A stretch of 64,000 nucleotides of DNA, from contig CAKOGP040001980.1 of assembly GCA_933822405.4 (NCBI GenBank), positions 62,001 to 126,000 on the forward strand, given 5' to 3'. The DNA comes from Cylindrotheca closterium (Eukaryota > Bacillariophyta > Bacillariophyceae > Bacillariales > Bacillariaceae). The position numbers and the translations under genes were made by a program. The notes under the pieces were generated by a model, which saw only the letters and a program-made list of their open reading frames with translations, had not been told where the DNA came from and did no database searches. Shown here piece by piece: positions 34,022-43,598 of the stretch (the first letter of the stretch is position 1; each line of letters begins with the position of its first letter).

Positions 34022-35251
34022 ATGAAGCGAGTGTACGGACTCATTGGGGTATCGGCTTTGTTTCTGAGACAGGATGCTGTTGCGTCATCTGGATTCAACA
34101 AGCCATCCGCCAGCATTAGCCTACCATTTGATGCCAAGGGCGATGTAGAAATATCACACAATGAAGCAACCATTGAAAAACCAACAAATTCATCGATCTC
34201 AAGCCCATTGTCGGAAGATCCTTTAGACCTAATCAAACCAGAAAAACGGTCGAAAAAAGAAACGGCTGAGAAAAAGAAACCGACAACTTCCAAAACTGCA
34301 CAATCATCAGGGTCATCATCATCATCATCCAAATCTTCTTCAACGCTCAGACGAATAAAGAAGGAGTACGAAGATGCTGTAAACATGGGAATATGCTATG
34401 ACTGGGCCAAACAAAAGCTGGTCAAGCAGAAGAAAGGTGCAACTGTGAATGATCAAGAGTATCGGAAACTCATATGTGTTGGACCATTGGTTTCCAATCT
34501 GCGACATTGGCACTTCTCATTTCGTGGATGTGGGATTTATGAACGCGGTATATACCATGGGCGTATCATTCTACCTAAGGACTATCCAGCCTCACCACCA
34601 CGAGTGCAGCTTTGGACACCCAGTGGGCGTTTCGTCCCTCAGCATGATATTTGTTTGTCTGCTTCTTCCTACCATCCAGAGTCTTGGACACCACGGTGGA
34701 CGATACTGGCTATAATACAAGCACTTCGATTGCACATGCTCACCAACCCGCAAGAGATTGGCGGGAAGCTCAGCTCGCTAAATGAAACGTTGGATTATGC
34801 AAAAGAGAGTCTAAAATGGTGGGCAAAGTTCAATGCTGGCAAACATGAAATAGAAATAAATCATGAGATCTTGCTACAGCAGGAGGTCTTATCATTCCCA
34901 GAGCCTGATGGGGAAACGAGAGTCGATGAGTCCACCAATAATGTTCCAGTTGGTGAAACAACAAAAACTGACATCGAGGCAGTCGAGATCGAGCTTGAAA
35001 AGGAACCCACCAGTCCTCAAGCTTTCGAACCCAAATCTTCGAAGCGATCACAGTCAAAGAAGAAAAACCGAAAATCAAAGAAACAAGGCGAAAGGGGCAG
35101 TGCAGTCATTCACGAAACTGCCAGAATGAATGAACTTGCAACTAGCAATCCAGTTCTCGCATTATTGTCGAAAGTGATTGGCTCACCGTTTCGAATTGCC
35201 TTATTTTCGCTACTACTCTTCTTCTGGGTAGTTTCCTCTAGCACCACATAA
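34022..35251 (+). CDS. UBC6/UBE2J-like ubiquitin-conjugating enzyme with signal-like N-terminus and C-terminal anchor
   Basis: A single exon of 409 residues. The UBC fold spans about residues 105-265: TLRRIKKEYEDAV, HWHFSFRGCGIYERGIYHG, LPKDYPASPPRVQLWTPSGRF, then HDICLSASSYHPESWTPRWT with the catalytic Cys at about residue 211. TPSGRF replaces the usual HPN, and SYHPESW matches the UBC6/UBE2J group that serves ER-associated degradation. A C-terminal hydrophobic helix (IALFSLLLFFWVV) would anchor it. Unlike ordinary UBC6, the N-terminus looks like a signal peptide (MKRVYGLIGVSALFL then AVASSGF) followed by a Ser/Thr/Lys-rich stretch. That suggests delivery to the periplastid compartment, where diatoms keep the SELMA protein-import machinery. 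The location is inference. Confidence 0.85.
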   Translation: MKRVYGLIGVSALFLRQDAVASSGFNKPSASISLPFDAKGDVEISHNEATIEKPTNSSISSPLSEDPLDLIKPEKRSKKETAEKKKPTTSKTAQSSGSSSSSSKSSSTLRRIKKEYEDAVNMGICYDWAKQKLVKQKKGATVNDQEYRKLICVGPLVSNLRHWHFSFRGCGIYERGIYHGRIILPKDYPASPPRVQLWTPSGRFVPQHDICLSASSYHPESWTPRWTILAIIQALRLHMLTNPQEIGGKLSSLNETLDYAKESLKWWAKFNAGKHEIEINHEILLQQEVLSFPEPDGETRVDESTNNVPVGETTKTDIEAVEIELEKEPTSPQAFEPKSSKRSQSKKKNRKSKKQGERGSAVIHETARMNELATSNPVLALLSKVIGSPFRIALFSLLLFFWVVSSSTT

Positions 35252-35392
35252 GCTATAACAGAGTATGGTAGATGCGATGAAAATACTATAATGTTGTTGA
35301 GTTATGTGGTAATAAGAACTGTATTGACGTGTTTCTAAATCTGTTTTTTATAATTCAAAATCTATATTCTATCAGTAGTTGTTCCCTTTCCC

Positions 35393-36094
35393 TTAATTGT
35401 ACAATGGCCAGCTTTGTTGTGCTGTTGGCACGGTAGGCATAAGGGTTCGTTGACGGACACGTCTCCCTTGGTCCTCATAGCTGTTACGTGGACAGTCCCA
35501 TGGCTTGCGCTTCAAAGAAACCGGTTGAGCGGGTTCCATTTCATATGTAGAGTAGCTTGGGAAGCCGTAAGCTTCATGACACATCTTTTGTCCCTCATAT
35601 GCTGCCAAGCGACGGCTTTGAACCGATCGCTTTCTCACAACATTCTTCAAATAGTGAGGGTCCTTGCTCAGTTTTTGAGCCTGGATAACCTCTTGGACAG
35701 CCTTCTTCTTTTCGCATATTCTTTCCCAAGTGTATCGCTCTAGACCGCTCTTGTCCACCTTGGATGAAACGTTGGCAGCATCAGCACGAACTGTTTTTCG
35801 GATGATGGAGAGCTCCTTGGCTTGAAACCATTGAGCATAGCAAATCTCCCGAGTCAATTTCTCGAATCGTGGTGGTGGGCTTTGTGCCATGCTTTGTTCC
35901 TTATTGACAGGTGCAAATCGCACTCTTGGCTTCTCGCAGTCGCTGTCTTCAATAAGATGTGGGGAAGCGGCATCCTCTCTCCAGCAATAAGGCTCATATG
36001 CAGTGATTGGGGCTTGTTCTCGCTCTTCAGCGTATACCTGATAATTGGTGGGGTATTGTTGGTATTGTTGGTATGGATAGTAGATGCAATGCAT
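35393..36094 (-). CDS. Unrecognised basic protein, probably diatom-restricted
   Basis: A single exon of 233 residues. The N-terminus is Tyr/Gln-rich (YYPYQQYQQYPTNYQVY). The middle is a charged helical region (LTREICYAQWFQAKELSIIR, LERYTWERICEKKKAVQEV) followed by VVRKRSVQSRRLAAYEGQK and then CHEAYGF. I know of no named domain. The 'R.I......RG.ER' style helix with downstream 'S...S...A...G' recalls a common uncharacterised family in diatom genomes, but I cannot confirm this. Only the 141-base 3' spacer separates it from the E2 gene, end to end. Confidence 0.6.
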   Translation of the reverse strand: MHCIYYPYQQYQQYPTNYQVYAEEREQAPITAYEPYCWREDAASPHLIEDSDCEKPRVRFAPVNKEQSMAQSPPPRFEKLTREICYAQWFQAKELSIIRKTVRADAANVSSKVDKSGLERYTWERICEKKKAVQEVIQAQKLSKDPHYLKNVVRKRSVQSRRLAAYEGQKMCHEAYGFPSYSTYEMEPAQPVSLKRKPWDCPRNSYEDQGRRVRQRTLMPTVPTAQQSWPLYN

Positions 36095-36853
36095 TGTTTT
36101 GTTTGTTTGTGTATAATGTCTATTGTGGATGATGATATGAATAATGTGATGAAAATGAGATCGTTTGATCTTGATTGTTTTTTTTCTTTTTGTGGTTGTT
36201 TTGTCGAGAATATTTCAAATCTCCAGCCCTTTGATCGATCCCACAAAACGCCCGCGCGTCGGTGGCAGCCCGAGTCACAGACGTTACCAACGAGCAAAAC
36301 TTCCGTTGCAAGGAGAGAACGACTAGAATGACTGAAATTTGACTCTTCTGAATGTCAATTTCGCCACTCGGTGCACGCTGGTGCACACTACTTTTTGGTC
36401 AACGGCAGTTGGCTTTTGGCGGGACGCAATAAAATCGAAATTTGAGTTTAGTCGCAAAACTGTCCCGCCCATCAGCGACGTGCCTCACACGATTGCTTTG
36501 ACGGGATCCCATGACCTTCTCAATCTGTCCCCTAAAACGGCCATCTGCTGGGTGAGAATAAGACCAGACGCTAAAATGAAAACAGTAGGACAGCCTAACG
36601 GATGACCCACTCGCTTAGCTGCTGTAGACCCTTTGTTGCTTGCTGTGAATGAAATTTCAAAGCATCTTGCCAATACACCAACTTTGTTGTACTCAAATGA
36701 GTAGCTATAGTACCTGGTACAGTACCGTTGGATGAGTCAAGAGTGCTGCATATCATACCAGCCATGTGCTATGGCTCATTTATCTGCATGCTTATTATTG
36801 TTATTATTGAGTACAAGTATATATTGTTCTGTAGCACTTTCAATTGATCTCAT
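36095..36853. promoter_or_regulatory. Intergenic region upstream of the basic protein gene
   Basis: No gene is seen. It holds tacctggtacagtacc at 36711-36726 and a TTATTG/TTATTA microsatellite near 36789-36808. The minus-strand 62-codon frame at 36485-36673 is not supported as a gene. Confidence 0.3.
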
Positions 36854-38455
36854 CTAAGATTGAAACGTAGAGTAGATGGTAACTCCCGTGGTCAAGAGTC
36901 CAATAATGGATCCCGCAATCACGAGGACCCACGAGGTAATATCGGTTTGGTCCATCGTCAATCCCATCAAACCTGGAATGACAAACCCCAACAAAGCACT
37001 GGTAGTTCCACCTAACAATCCGAACACCACAGAGATATCTGGAATCACTAGAGCAAGACCCAAGGCCAACCCTGCCAACAGTAGTGTAATCACAGCGTGT
37101 TGACCAGCTTGAAAGTCTTCAACTTCTTCCTCCGAGTATAGACTCTCTGCATTCTCGTTCGTCATGGAGGATTCTTGCGGTAGCAATTGTGGTTGTGCGC
37201 TGTCTTGATTGGCTTGTTCCAATTCAGTGTATCGTGTAATGCTGCAAGCTTCTTCGGCTTGTAGTAATTGTTGGCACTCTTGATCATCCACCGCAATACT
37301 ATTGCATGGGTGCTTGCCAATCATTTGTGTGACACTGACCCGAGCTGGGAAAATGTTAAGTGGGAATGCCATGACAATGGCCAAGGCCATAGCCAAAAAG
37401 GCAATATGAAGTAGTGTTTCTTTGCTGGTCAGAGTGTAACATGACAGCATGTTTGGCATGACGCTTTCTCCAAAGTCCATCAAGGATACCAGTGAAATAC
37501 TCGTGTACAAGACTCCGCACAAGCCAACCGCTAGCCAAGTCACCCATTTCATTGTTCGGACTTTGGCCTCGGGACCACCGCCCACATTCGGCAATTCATC
37601 ATAAATCTGACAAACATTGACCTGACAGGAAAAGGCAAAGAATACAATCGGACAGGCCCGAAGTACTGCCAACCAACCACCCTCGGCTGGTTTGAGAAAG
37701 TCTTCCAGTGTGAAGGATGCAGATGCGTCAAGATCATATGTCTGTGCACCACCGGTAGTAGTTGTATCATCATGAGAATGTTGAATCAGGTGGACAGTAG
37801 CTGCCAACAACAGCGTCACAATGCTAGCAATTCCAACTCCACTAGCACATTGCAGACTTTGCATACGTCTCAAACAAGAGAGAGGCAACATGGCGCAGAG
37901 CCAAACAAATGACATGGCCATTCTCTTTTGGCCTGGCGACATTTCAACGACTCGTTCCACCACATCTCCGACGGCAATCACATAACCAACTGCCGTTCCT
38001 ACACAAAACAGCAGAATGGAAATCTCCACTAATTTTCTAGTTCGTTTTCCCAATAGTTCTTCAACAATGCTTTCGTAGGTTGCCATTTTGTACTTGTCAC
38101 AGGCAGTCACCAAGACTTGAATGGAAGCAATGGTGGCCCAGGCACTCGAAACAAGCAGAATGCTCCCGCATATCAGACCAGCCTGATACAAAGCATAGGG
38201 CAAGGCTAATATTCCAGCACCCAAGGTGGCGGAACACAGGTTGGCTACGGCCCCGGGAATGTGTGACAGTCTGCTGCTGTTCCGATCCTGGTTCGTGGAC
38301 GCTGTGGAGGAGGAACCATCCGAGATTGTACTGTTGGCAAAGCTTAGAGATTGGTTGATCATTCTTTCTTCAGGCAATAATTCATTGTTTGTGTGTTCCG
38401 TGGTGGGGGTGTCATTTGTTGGTCTCGTGGTGACTGTGGTGGTGTCTTCCGGCAT
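36854..38455 (-). CDS. AAAP-family amino-acid transporter (SLC38/AVT-like)
   Basis: A single exon of 533 residues. A Thr/Ser/Asn-rich cytosolic N-terminus (about 65 residues) precedes about eleven membrane helices. The first helix, SATLGAGILALPYALYQAG, is the substrate-site helix of the amino acid/auxin permease family. FFAFSCQVNVCQIYDEL is the matching family motif further on (usual form F.F..H.N....Y.E). A hydrophilic loop of about 90 residues rich in Gln/Glu lies before the last helices. It would move neutral amino acids with H+ or Na+ across the plasma or vacuole membrane (family knowledge). The residue corresponding to the common His is Gln here. Confidence 0.88.
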   Translation of the reverse strand: MPEDTTTVTTRPTNDTPTTEHTNNELLPEERMINQSLSFANSTISDGSSSTASTNQDRNSSRLSHIPGAVANLCSATLGAGILALPYALYQAGLICGSILLVSSAWATIASIQVLVTACDKYKMATYESIVEELLGKRTRKLVEISILLFCVGTAVGYVIAVGDVVERVVEMSPGQKRMAMSFVWLCAMLPLSCLRRMQSLQCASGVGIASIVTLLLAATVHLIQHSHDDTTTTGGAQTYDLDASASFTLEDFLKPAEGGWLAVLRACPIVFFAFSCQVNVCQIYDELPNVGGGPEAKVRTMKWVTWLAVGLCGVLYTSISLVSLMDFGESVMPNMLSCYTLTSKETLLHIAFLAMALAIVMAFPLNIFPARVSVTQMIGKHPCNSIAVDDQECQQLLQAEEACSITRYTELEQANQDSAQPQLLPQESSMTNENAESLYSEEEVEDFQAGQHAVITLLLAGLALGLALVIPDISVVFGLLGGTTSALLGFVIPGLMGLTMDQTDITSWVLVIAGSIIGLLTTGVTIYSTFQS

Positions 38456-38905
38456 GCTTTTGATACTCCGTGGCTTTGATTTGAAACTACGGATTGATTG
38501 GATTGTTCCTCATTGGCTTAAATATGTGGAGAAAGAAATCAAAAGTTCAAAAACGTAACCAAATCAGAACATTGCAAAATACGATTGAAGATTCGATGAT
38601 GAAATTCTTTTTCTGAGCGGTCGATTGAGTCGAACGGGAGGGTGACTAGATTGATTGAATTGATCACATCCCGCGAAATTTTTTTGGCACAGCGGCTACG
38701 GTGACTTCATGTGTGGAATGATTACCGGCTTTCTCCGTGTCGGTCACTAGTTAATCCGGATTCTAAGACTAGAGCTCTTCTCACGTAGAATTATTTTTAA
38801 GGGTCCAGTATTGTACTGTACAGTATCGTAACAGTATCATCTTCAGTATCGGATCTACTGGTACAGCACGCAAGGGAAAGGACTGTACCCCACAACATCA
38901 TCATC
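38456..38905. promoter_or_regulatory. Divergent promoter, amino-acid transporter and DUF6824 gene
   Basis: No gene is seen. Near the DUF6824 gene lies a run of related short elements: gtactgtacagtatcg, acagtatcatcttcagtatcgg and actggtacag (about 38813-38868). The region resembles the GTAC-rich sequences upstream of other genes in this window. Confidence 0.35.
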
Positions 38906-40945
38906 ATGGCCACTGTCACTGAAAACAGGCCTCCGAATGCTGTTGTAGAAAAGAAAGAAGGCATCACAAGTGCGAGTCACCATGATGTCTTGCTAGGTCG
39001 AGGAGGCGGAACGAACAATCACATTGGAAATAAGAACTTTCGAAAGCTTGTCAATGATCACAAGAAGCGGTACCTTGCTTGCAGCAAAGTTGACAAACCT
39101 AAAATTGCTAGGGAAGTGGTCGAGATCTGGCAAAAATTGGATCCTCCAGGACGTTTTCTACAAAAGATTTCAGGTGGGGATTCTAGGTCCAAAGAACCCG
39201 CAGTCTACGAGGAAGTCTCATTAAAAAAGGCACGAGAAAAGGCTTCTCAGTGCCTGCGAGAGCGAACTTCAGACGTTGTTCCGTATTTGAATAAGTATCA
39301 GCAGGATCAAGATAAAAAGACAGAGCCTGGAGTCGACAAGGGCGAGGGAAAAGTGAACGGTGAGACCAAAGGAAAGGTTCCTGTCAAGACTTTACCCTCT
39401 CCCGATCAAAGCACCTCAGGGGCAGTACCGAGCGAAACGGCCCAAGCGCAGCAAAAGATTGTGCAGGCTGCCCAAAGCCATCAAAGTGACCTTGGGTTAC
39501 AACAACTCTACGCCCGTCAGCAACAAAACCTAAGACAAGCTTACATGTCTGGGCCTGATGGCCAGCAACAGCAGAGACTACAGCAAACAGCCATGCAACA
39601 AACGGCCATGCAATCAAATGGAATGCAGCCCATGCCACAAAATGCCATGCAACAAAATGCAATGCACATGGCTCGTCAACAAGCCTTTCATGAACAGCAA
39701 GTCCTCGAGCATCAAACAAAAATGCTTCTACAACAACAAATGGCTATGCAAGAACAATTGCTAAAAAATAATATAATGGCGCAGCAACTCATGTTGCAAC
39801 GAAACGGCTATGCCATGGCAGCCGCCCAGCAGGCTGCCGCCCAACAAGGTTTGCCTCCTCCAGGAACTCCCGACGCCGCTAGACGCATGTCACTCAACAC
39901 GGGATTTTCGCAACTGGGTATAAAAAATGGTGGCGTATCTCCAGGGCAGCATCACGTAGTGTCCAGCAGCAGTCCAGTTACCATGCACAGCAATAGCCCG
40001 GCTGTGCATCATGGTAATAGTCCTGCTATCTCTCATAGCAGTCCCAATGTTGTTGCAGGGCAAATGATGGTCCACAAGATGGCATCAATACCAGTTCAAC
40101 CCAATCTGACTCAACTCATTCAACCACCACCAAACATGGTGCAACGGCAGAATCTGACGACTCCAGAGCACCAGCCATCGGCATCCTTTGCACCCCTGCC
40201 TGAGGAGACAAGCAATCATCATGACCATCATGACCACCATCCAATTCCGTTGGACAACAATGACACCCAAATAGACCATACTGCGATTCTTGAATACAGC
40301 GCTCACCTAGAAAAACAAGAGCACCAAAAGAAAACACAAGGAGGAGCAGAAACAGAACACAAAGAGGCAGCACCAACAACAAACACAAGGAAAAAACCGA
40401 AATCTCCTGTCGAGTCCCAGATTCCAAAAATGATCGCCACCAATTCCTCGGATGACTTGGATGCAATCAAACCAGCGGTAGTTTCCAGTTCCGATATGAC
40501 CGAGAAGGACCACCACCCGAATGGATTAGCGGACCACCAAACGGACCATCTTCATGATTCTGGAAAGCTTAGTCATTTCAGTGATTACGATGGGACACTA
40601 CAAGACTATCACACCCGACTGAATGATAGAGGATCCCCCCATGTTTTTGATGATGACAGTTCGGAAGAAATGCTAAAGGATCATTCGGCACTGCGTGACC
40701 ATTCGGCTATCCGGGACGATTTACAATCGGAATCCTGTGATCATTCCCTTCCCCGTAAAAAGGCAGGCCGAAAGACTCGGCGTACTTCCAAAAGCTCAGT
40801 CATGTCCATGTCGATTGGGAGTTTGTCGGGGATGGATTACTCGGCAGACGAACTTCGTGATCACAAAATGCATTCCAGTCGATCCTTTGGTTCGAATCGG
40901 TCGCTGATGAGCGAGTTGACGGATTATCAGGATCTCATTCTATAG
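38906..40945 (+). CDS. DUF6824-domain nuclear protein, Gln- and Asp-His-rich
   Basis: A single exon of 679 residues. Residues about 24-115 carry the stramenopile DUF6824 signature: HHDVLLGRGGGTNNHIGNKN, then FRKLVNDHKKRYL, PKIAREVVEIWQ, and a PGRFL/KKAREKASQCLRER end. Proteins with this domain are abundant in diatoms and are thought to be nuclear regulators, but no function is proven. The centre is a Gln/Met-rich low-complexity tract with repeated QTAMQ and QNAMQ units. The C-terminal 250 residues are studded with Asp-His pairs (HHDHHDHHP, KDHSALRDHSAIRDD) and end in a Ser-rich basic patch (KKAGRKTRRTSKSS). The ATG follows a short CATCAT leader. Confidence 0.85.
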   Translation: MATVTENRPPNAVVEKKEGITSASHHDVLLGRGGGTNNHIGNKNFRKLVNDHKKRYLACSKVDKPKIAREVVEIWQKLDPPGRFLQKISGGDSRSKEPAVYEEVSLKKAREKASQCLRERTSDVVPYLNKYQQDQDKKTEPGVDKGEGKVNGETKGKVPVKTLPSPDQSTSGAVPSETAQAQQKIVQAAQSHQSDLGLQQLYARQQQNLRQAYMSGPDGQQQQRLQQTAMQQTAMQSNGMQPMPQNAMQQNAMHMARQQAFHEQQVLEHQTKMLLQQQMAMQEQLLKNNIMAQQLMLQRNGYAMAAAQQAAAQQGLPPPGTPDAARRMSLNTGFSQLGIKNGGVSPGQHHVVSSSSPVTMHSNSPAVHHGNSPAISHSSPNVVAGQMMVHKMASIPVQPNLTQLIQPPPNMVQRQNLTTPEHQPSASFAPLPEETSNHHDHHDHHPIPLDNNDTQIDHTAILEYSAHLEKQEHQKKTQGGAETEHKEAAPTTNTRKKPKSPVESQIPKMIATNSSDDLDAIKPAVVSSSDMTEKDHHPNGLADHQTDHLHDSGKLSHFSDYDGTLQDYHTRLNDRGSPHVFDDDSSEEMLKDHSALRDHSAIRDDLQSESCDHSLPRKKAGRKTRRTSKSSVMSMSIGSLSGMDYSADELRDHKMHSSRSFGSNRSLMSELTDYQDLIL

Positions 40946-41102
40946 GCTAAGCAGCTACCTACAAGTTTGGGGACGTCATAGATAGCATGTAGACAATCGT
41001 TTTTTACAAATTCACTAAAAGTTACTCAACTTTACTCTCAAATGTTTTTTTCTGAAAAAAGGGAGAAAGTACTATTCTAGCTTTTCCCATGCCTCAGAGA
41101 CG

Positions 41103-43598
41103 ATGATAACTGGAATTTTGATAAAAATACGAGCACCCATTATAAAAGGCAAAAAAATGAGCCAAATGGAGATCGAATCTGCATTGAAAAGCATAGAAAA
41201 AACAATTACCAGGATCTACAAACATAAAACTGTGGAGGAGAAATCAAAACAGCAAATACGCCGTTTGTTGAATCATGCACGGCATTTGTTGAACGAGCTT
41301 CATGTAAGACGGCAATCATTGGGAGCAATGGTCCAATGGTTTCGCATCGAGTGGAAACGAATCGAGCCAAGACTTGTCGATTCGCCACTCCGTGTCCTCA
41401 AACATTCAATGGAAAACATGTTGAGAATGTCGGATGGTCTGATATTTCTCACGAGTGGCGAGTGTCGTCATCCATACGATGTAGAAGAAGCTCGAAAAAC
41501 AAAATACCGATCCAAGCTCTCCACTTTGAAAGAACGCGGTGATGGATATACATGTCTTTACAAGTCGGATGCCATTTATTCTGGTTTTGGCTGGGACGAG
41601 TTTGCAAACGAAACTGTTGGGATTCAAGCAAGACTGATATCGATTCTGAAGCAGTATATGAAGTCGCCATGGGATTATTTGGAGCGCAAAGGAGCCACAG
41701 AATTGTTGGAATCCCTCTTGGGGCAGCACGAACTTGCTGTAAAGGAACTACAACAAGAGGTACAAAATTTGAAAAATATTATTTTGCAAGATATCAAGTT
41801 AAGGCTAAAACCAAAGAAGCTTTGCTTTGCAACACAGGACAAGATGGAGCGACTGTTTGTTGCCTACGGAAAGCAAACCATCAGTCTCGAGCGAAGGGCT
41901 GACAACTTCCAGCTCGAGAAGGATTCTGTTCTTCCCGCTAGCTACGACACAATTGGTGACTGGAAGCGATACGAACTAAGCCTTTCTGCAAATGAATCTT
42001 GTAAACAAATCAAGAAACGCAGAATGGTGATTCAAGATACGGATAGCGACAGCGACAGTGTTGCAGCTCCACAGAGACGAAAAAAGCGTCTCGAAACACA
42101 GACTTCAAACCAGAATGCCACAGGATTGAAGGTTAAGGTTAAGACAACAACGGCTCAAGCGGAGAAGGAAGATTCTGTCCATGCAATCAAAGCCCAAATG
42201 GGGGTGGATGCTGCCGGCCTTGAGACATCAAGGGAAGAACTGGAGCATGAAATTGTTGGAGAACGTGATTCATCGAATGAATTAGAGGAAAAGAATGAAA
42301 GCCTTGGCAAAGTTCTCCAACGAGTCCTCGCAAGACAAGACCGTGACGATGACGAAGTCTGGGATGCCAGAGAGTGTCTTCGGCAGTCACACATGGAGTT
42401 GGGGAACGAATACCTCTGGTCCAAACGAGACTTTCCAAAGGCCCAGGAGAGCTTTCAACAAGCTCAGAGGCTGGTGAAGGATCAACAGGATTCCCACAAT
42501 CGAGTTGTCCTTACCAGCAATGACGATACTCCTGAGTCACATGTGATCGGACGCAATCTTCTTTTCCTTCTTGCTCAGGCAAGTCTCAATGGTGGAATTT
42601 GTCATGTAGAGCGTGGATTGGTCAACAACAATAAAATCCCCAAGGGGATAGTGAATTCGGCACTCAAGGAGTTTTACGTTGTGCAAAGCATAACAGCTGA
42701 TTTGCGGCAGCAAGCTCTGGAAGACGAACAAGCTTCTAGAATTCACTCATCTCACTGGAACGAGTGTCATGAGGATTCGCTTCGTGCTACCCAGCTCGAA
42801 TCATTGTCTCACCGCTGGATAGGTGTATGTCTATGGAACGCATCGCGAGAAACAGACGCCATTGAGAGCCTACAGAAAGCATCTTCATTCTTCAAAATCA
42901 ACGGTGAACCAAGAAGCGAGTTGATCCCTTCCATTTTGGAGGTCGCAGCAGAATGTATCTTTGCATGCTGCGCTCTTTCAGACCTGGTATGCTCTGCAAT
43001 GGAAAAGTTGCCGCGTAACTCTTTGATCAAGGGCGACCACTACATTGTCATAGTGGAACGAGCATTGAGACGATATGCTGAAATTGTCGGTAAATTTGAA
43101 CGCTATCCACGAGGGGATGCAATTAGCGAATCATTCCAAGCCTTTCGAGAATCCAATAACATCAAAACATCAGAAGCAGTGCTCAACCATATCGCACAAG
43201 TCAGAGGTTGGTGGAAGAAAAAGAAGAGTCAACCTACAAGCTTAATGGCAAAGGATTCTGCCAGCAAAGTGAAATCCACCCTGCCTAGATTTGACGTCTT
43301 TTCATCTGGCTTGACGTCTTCAAACAATCACCACTCAACCGCTCATATTACTCTCTCCAGCGGCCGTCGTCTACAACAAAGAAGAGGCGTCTCTAAACCT
43401 GATTCTAATCCTGCAACAGCATTTTCTGCTTTGCCTGGGGAAACCGAAACTGCCCAACAAATGCAATTTCGAAAATGGGGTGATCAGTTGTTGTCTAGTC
43501 ATAGCGATCCGACTGCTGGTGACTCTATACCTCAGCTTGTTTACCCATCCATTGCTCCTCCAATTCCGGAAGACCTTAGAGCGCTAATTCAAGGGTAG
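41103..43598 (+). CDS. Large helical (TPR-like) protein of unknown function
   Basis: A single exon of 831 residues, mostly charged helix. The N-terminal half includes coiled-coil-like stretches (QHELAVKELQQEVQNLKNII). The centre has an acidic and basic linker (DTDSDSDSVAAPQRRKKR) that could hold a nuclear localisation signal. The second half has repeated helix pairs reminiscent of TPRs (MELGNEYLWSKRDFPKAQES then FQQAQRL; LFLLAQASLNGGICHVERG; RWIGVCLWNASRETDAIESL). The C-terminal 140 residues are Ser/Pro-rich. I do not recognise the gene. A Met at 41157 (MSQMEIES) is an alternative start, because the first 18 residues are unusually basic and hydrophobic. Confidence 0.65.
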   Translation: MITGILIKIRAPIIKGKKMSQMEIESALKSIEKTITRIYKHKTVEEKSKQQIRRLLNHARHLLNELHVRRQSLGAMVQWFRIEWKRIEPRLVDSPLRVLKHSMENMLRMSDGLIFLTSGECRHPYDVEEARKTKYRSKLSTLKERGDGYTCLYKSDAIYSGFGWDEFANETVGIQARLISILKQYMKSPWDYLERKGATELLESLLGQHELAVKELQQEVQNLKNIILQDIKLRLKPKKLCFATQDKMERLFVAYGKQTISLERRADNFQLEKDSVLPASYDTIGDWKRYELSLSANESCKQIKKRRMVIQDTDSDSDSVAAPQRRKKRLETQTSNQNATGLKVKVKTTTAQAEKEDSVHAIKAQMGVDAAGLETSREELEHEIVGERDSSNELEEKNESLGKVLQRVLARQDRDDDEVWDARECLRQSHMELGNEYLWSKRDFPKAQESFQQAQRLVKDQQDSHNRVVLTSNDDTPESHVIGRNLLFLLAQASLNGGICHVERGLVNNNKIPKGIVNSALKEFYVVQSITADLRQQALEDEQASRIHSSHWNECHEDSLRATQLESLSHRWIGVCLWNASRETDAIESLQKASSFFKINGEPRSELIPSILEVAAECIFACCALSDLVCSAMEKLPRNSLIKGDHYIVIVERALRRYAEIVGKFERYPRGDAISESFQAFRESNNIKTSEAVLNHIAQVRGWWKKKKSQPTSLMAKDSASKVKSTLPRFDVFSSGLTSSNNHHSTAHITLSSGRRLQQRRGVSKPDSNPATAFSALPGETETAQQMQFRKWGDQLLSSHSDPTAGDSIPQLVYPSIAPPIPEDLRALIQG

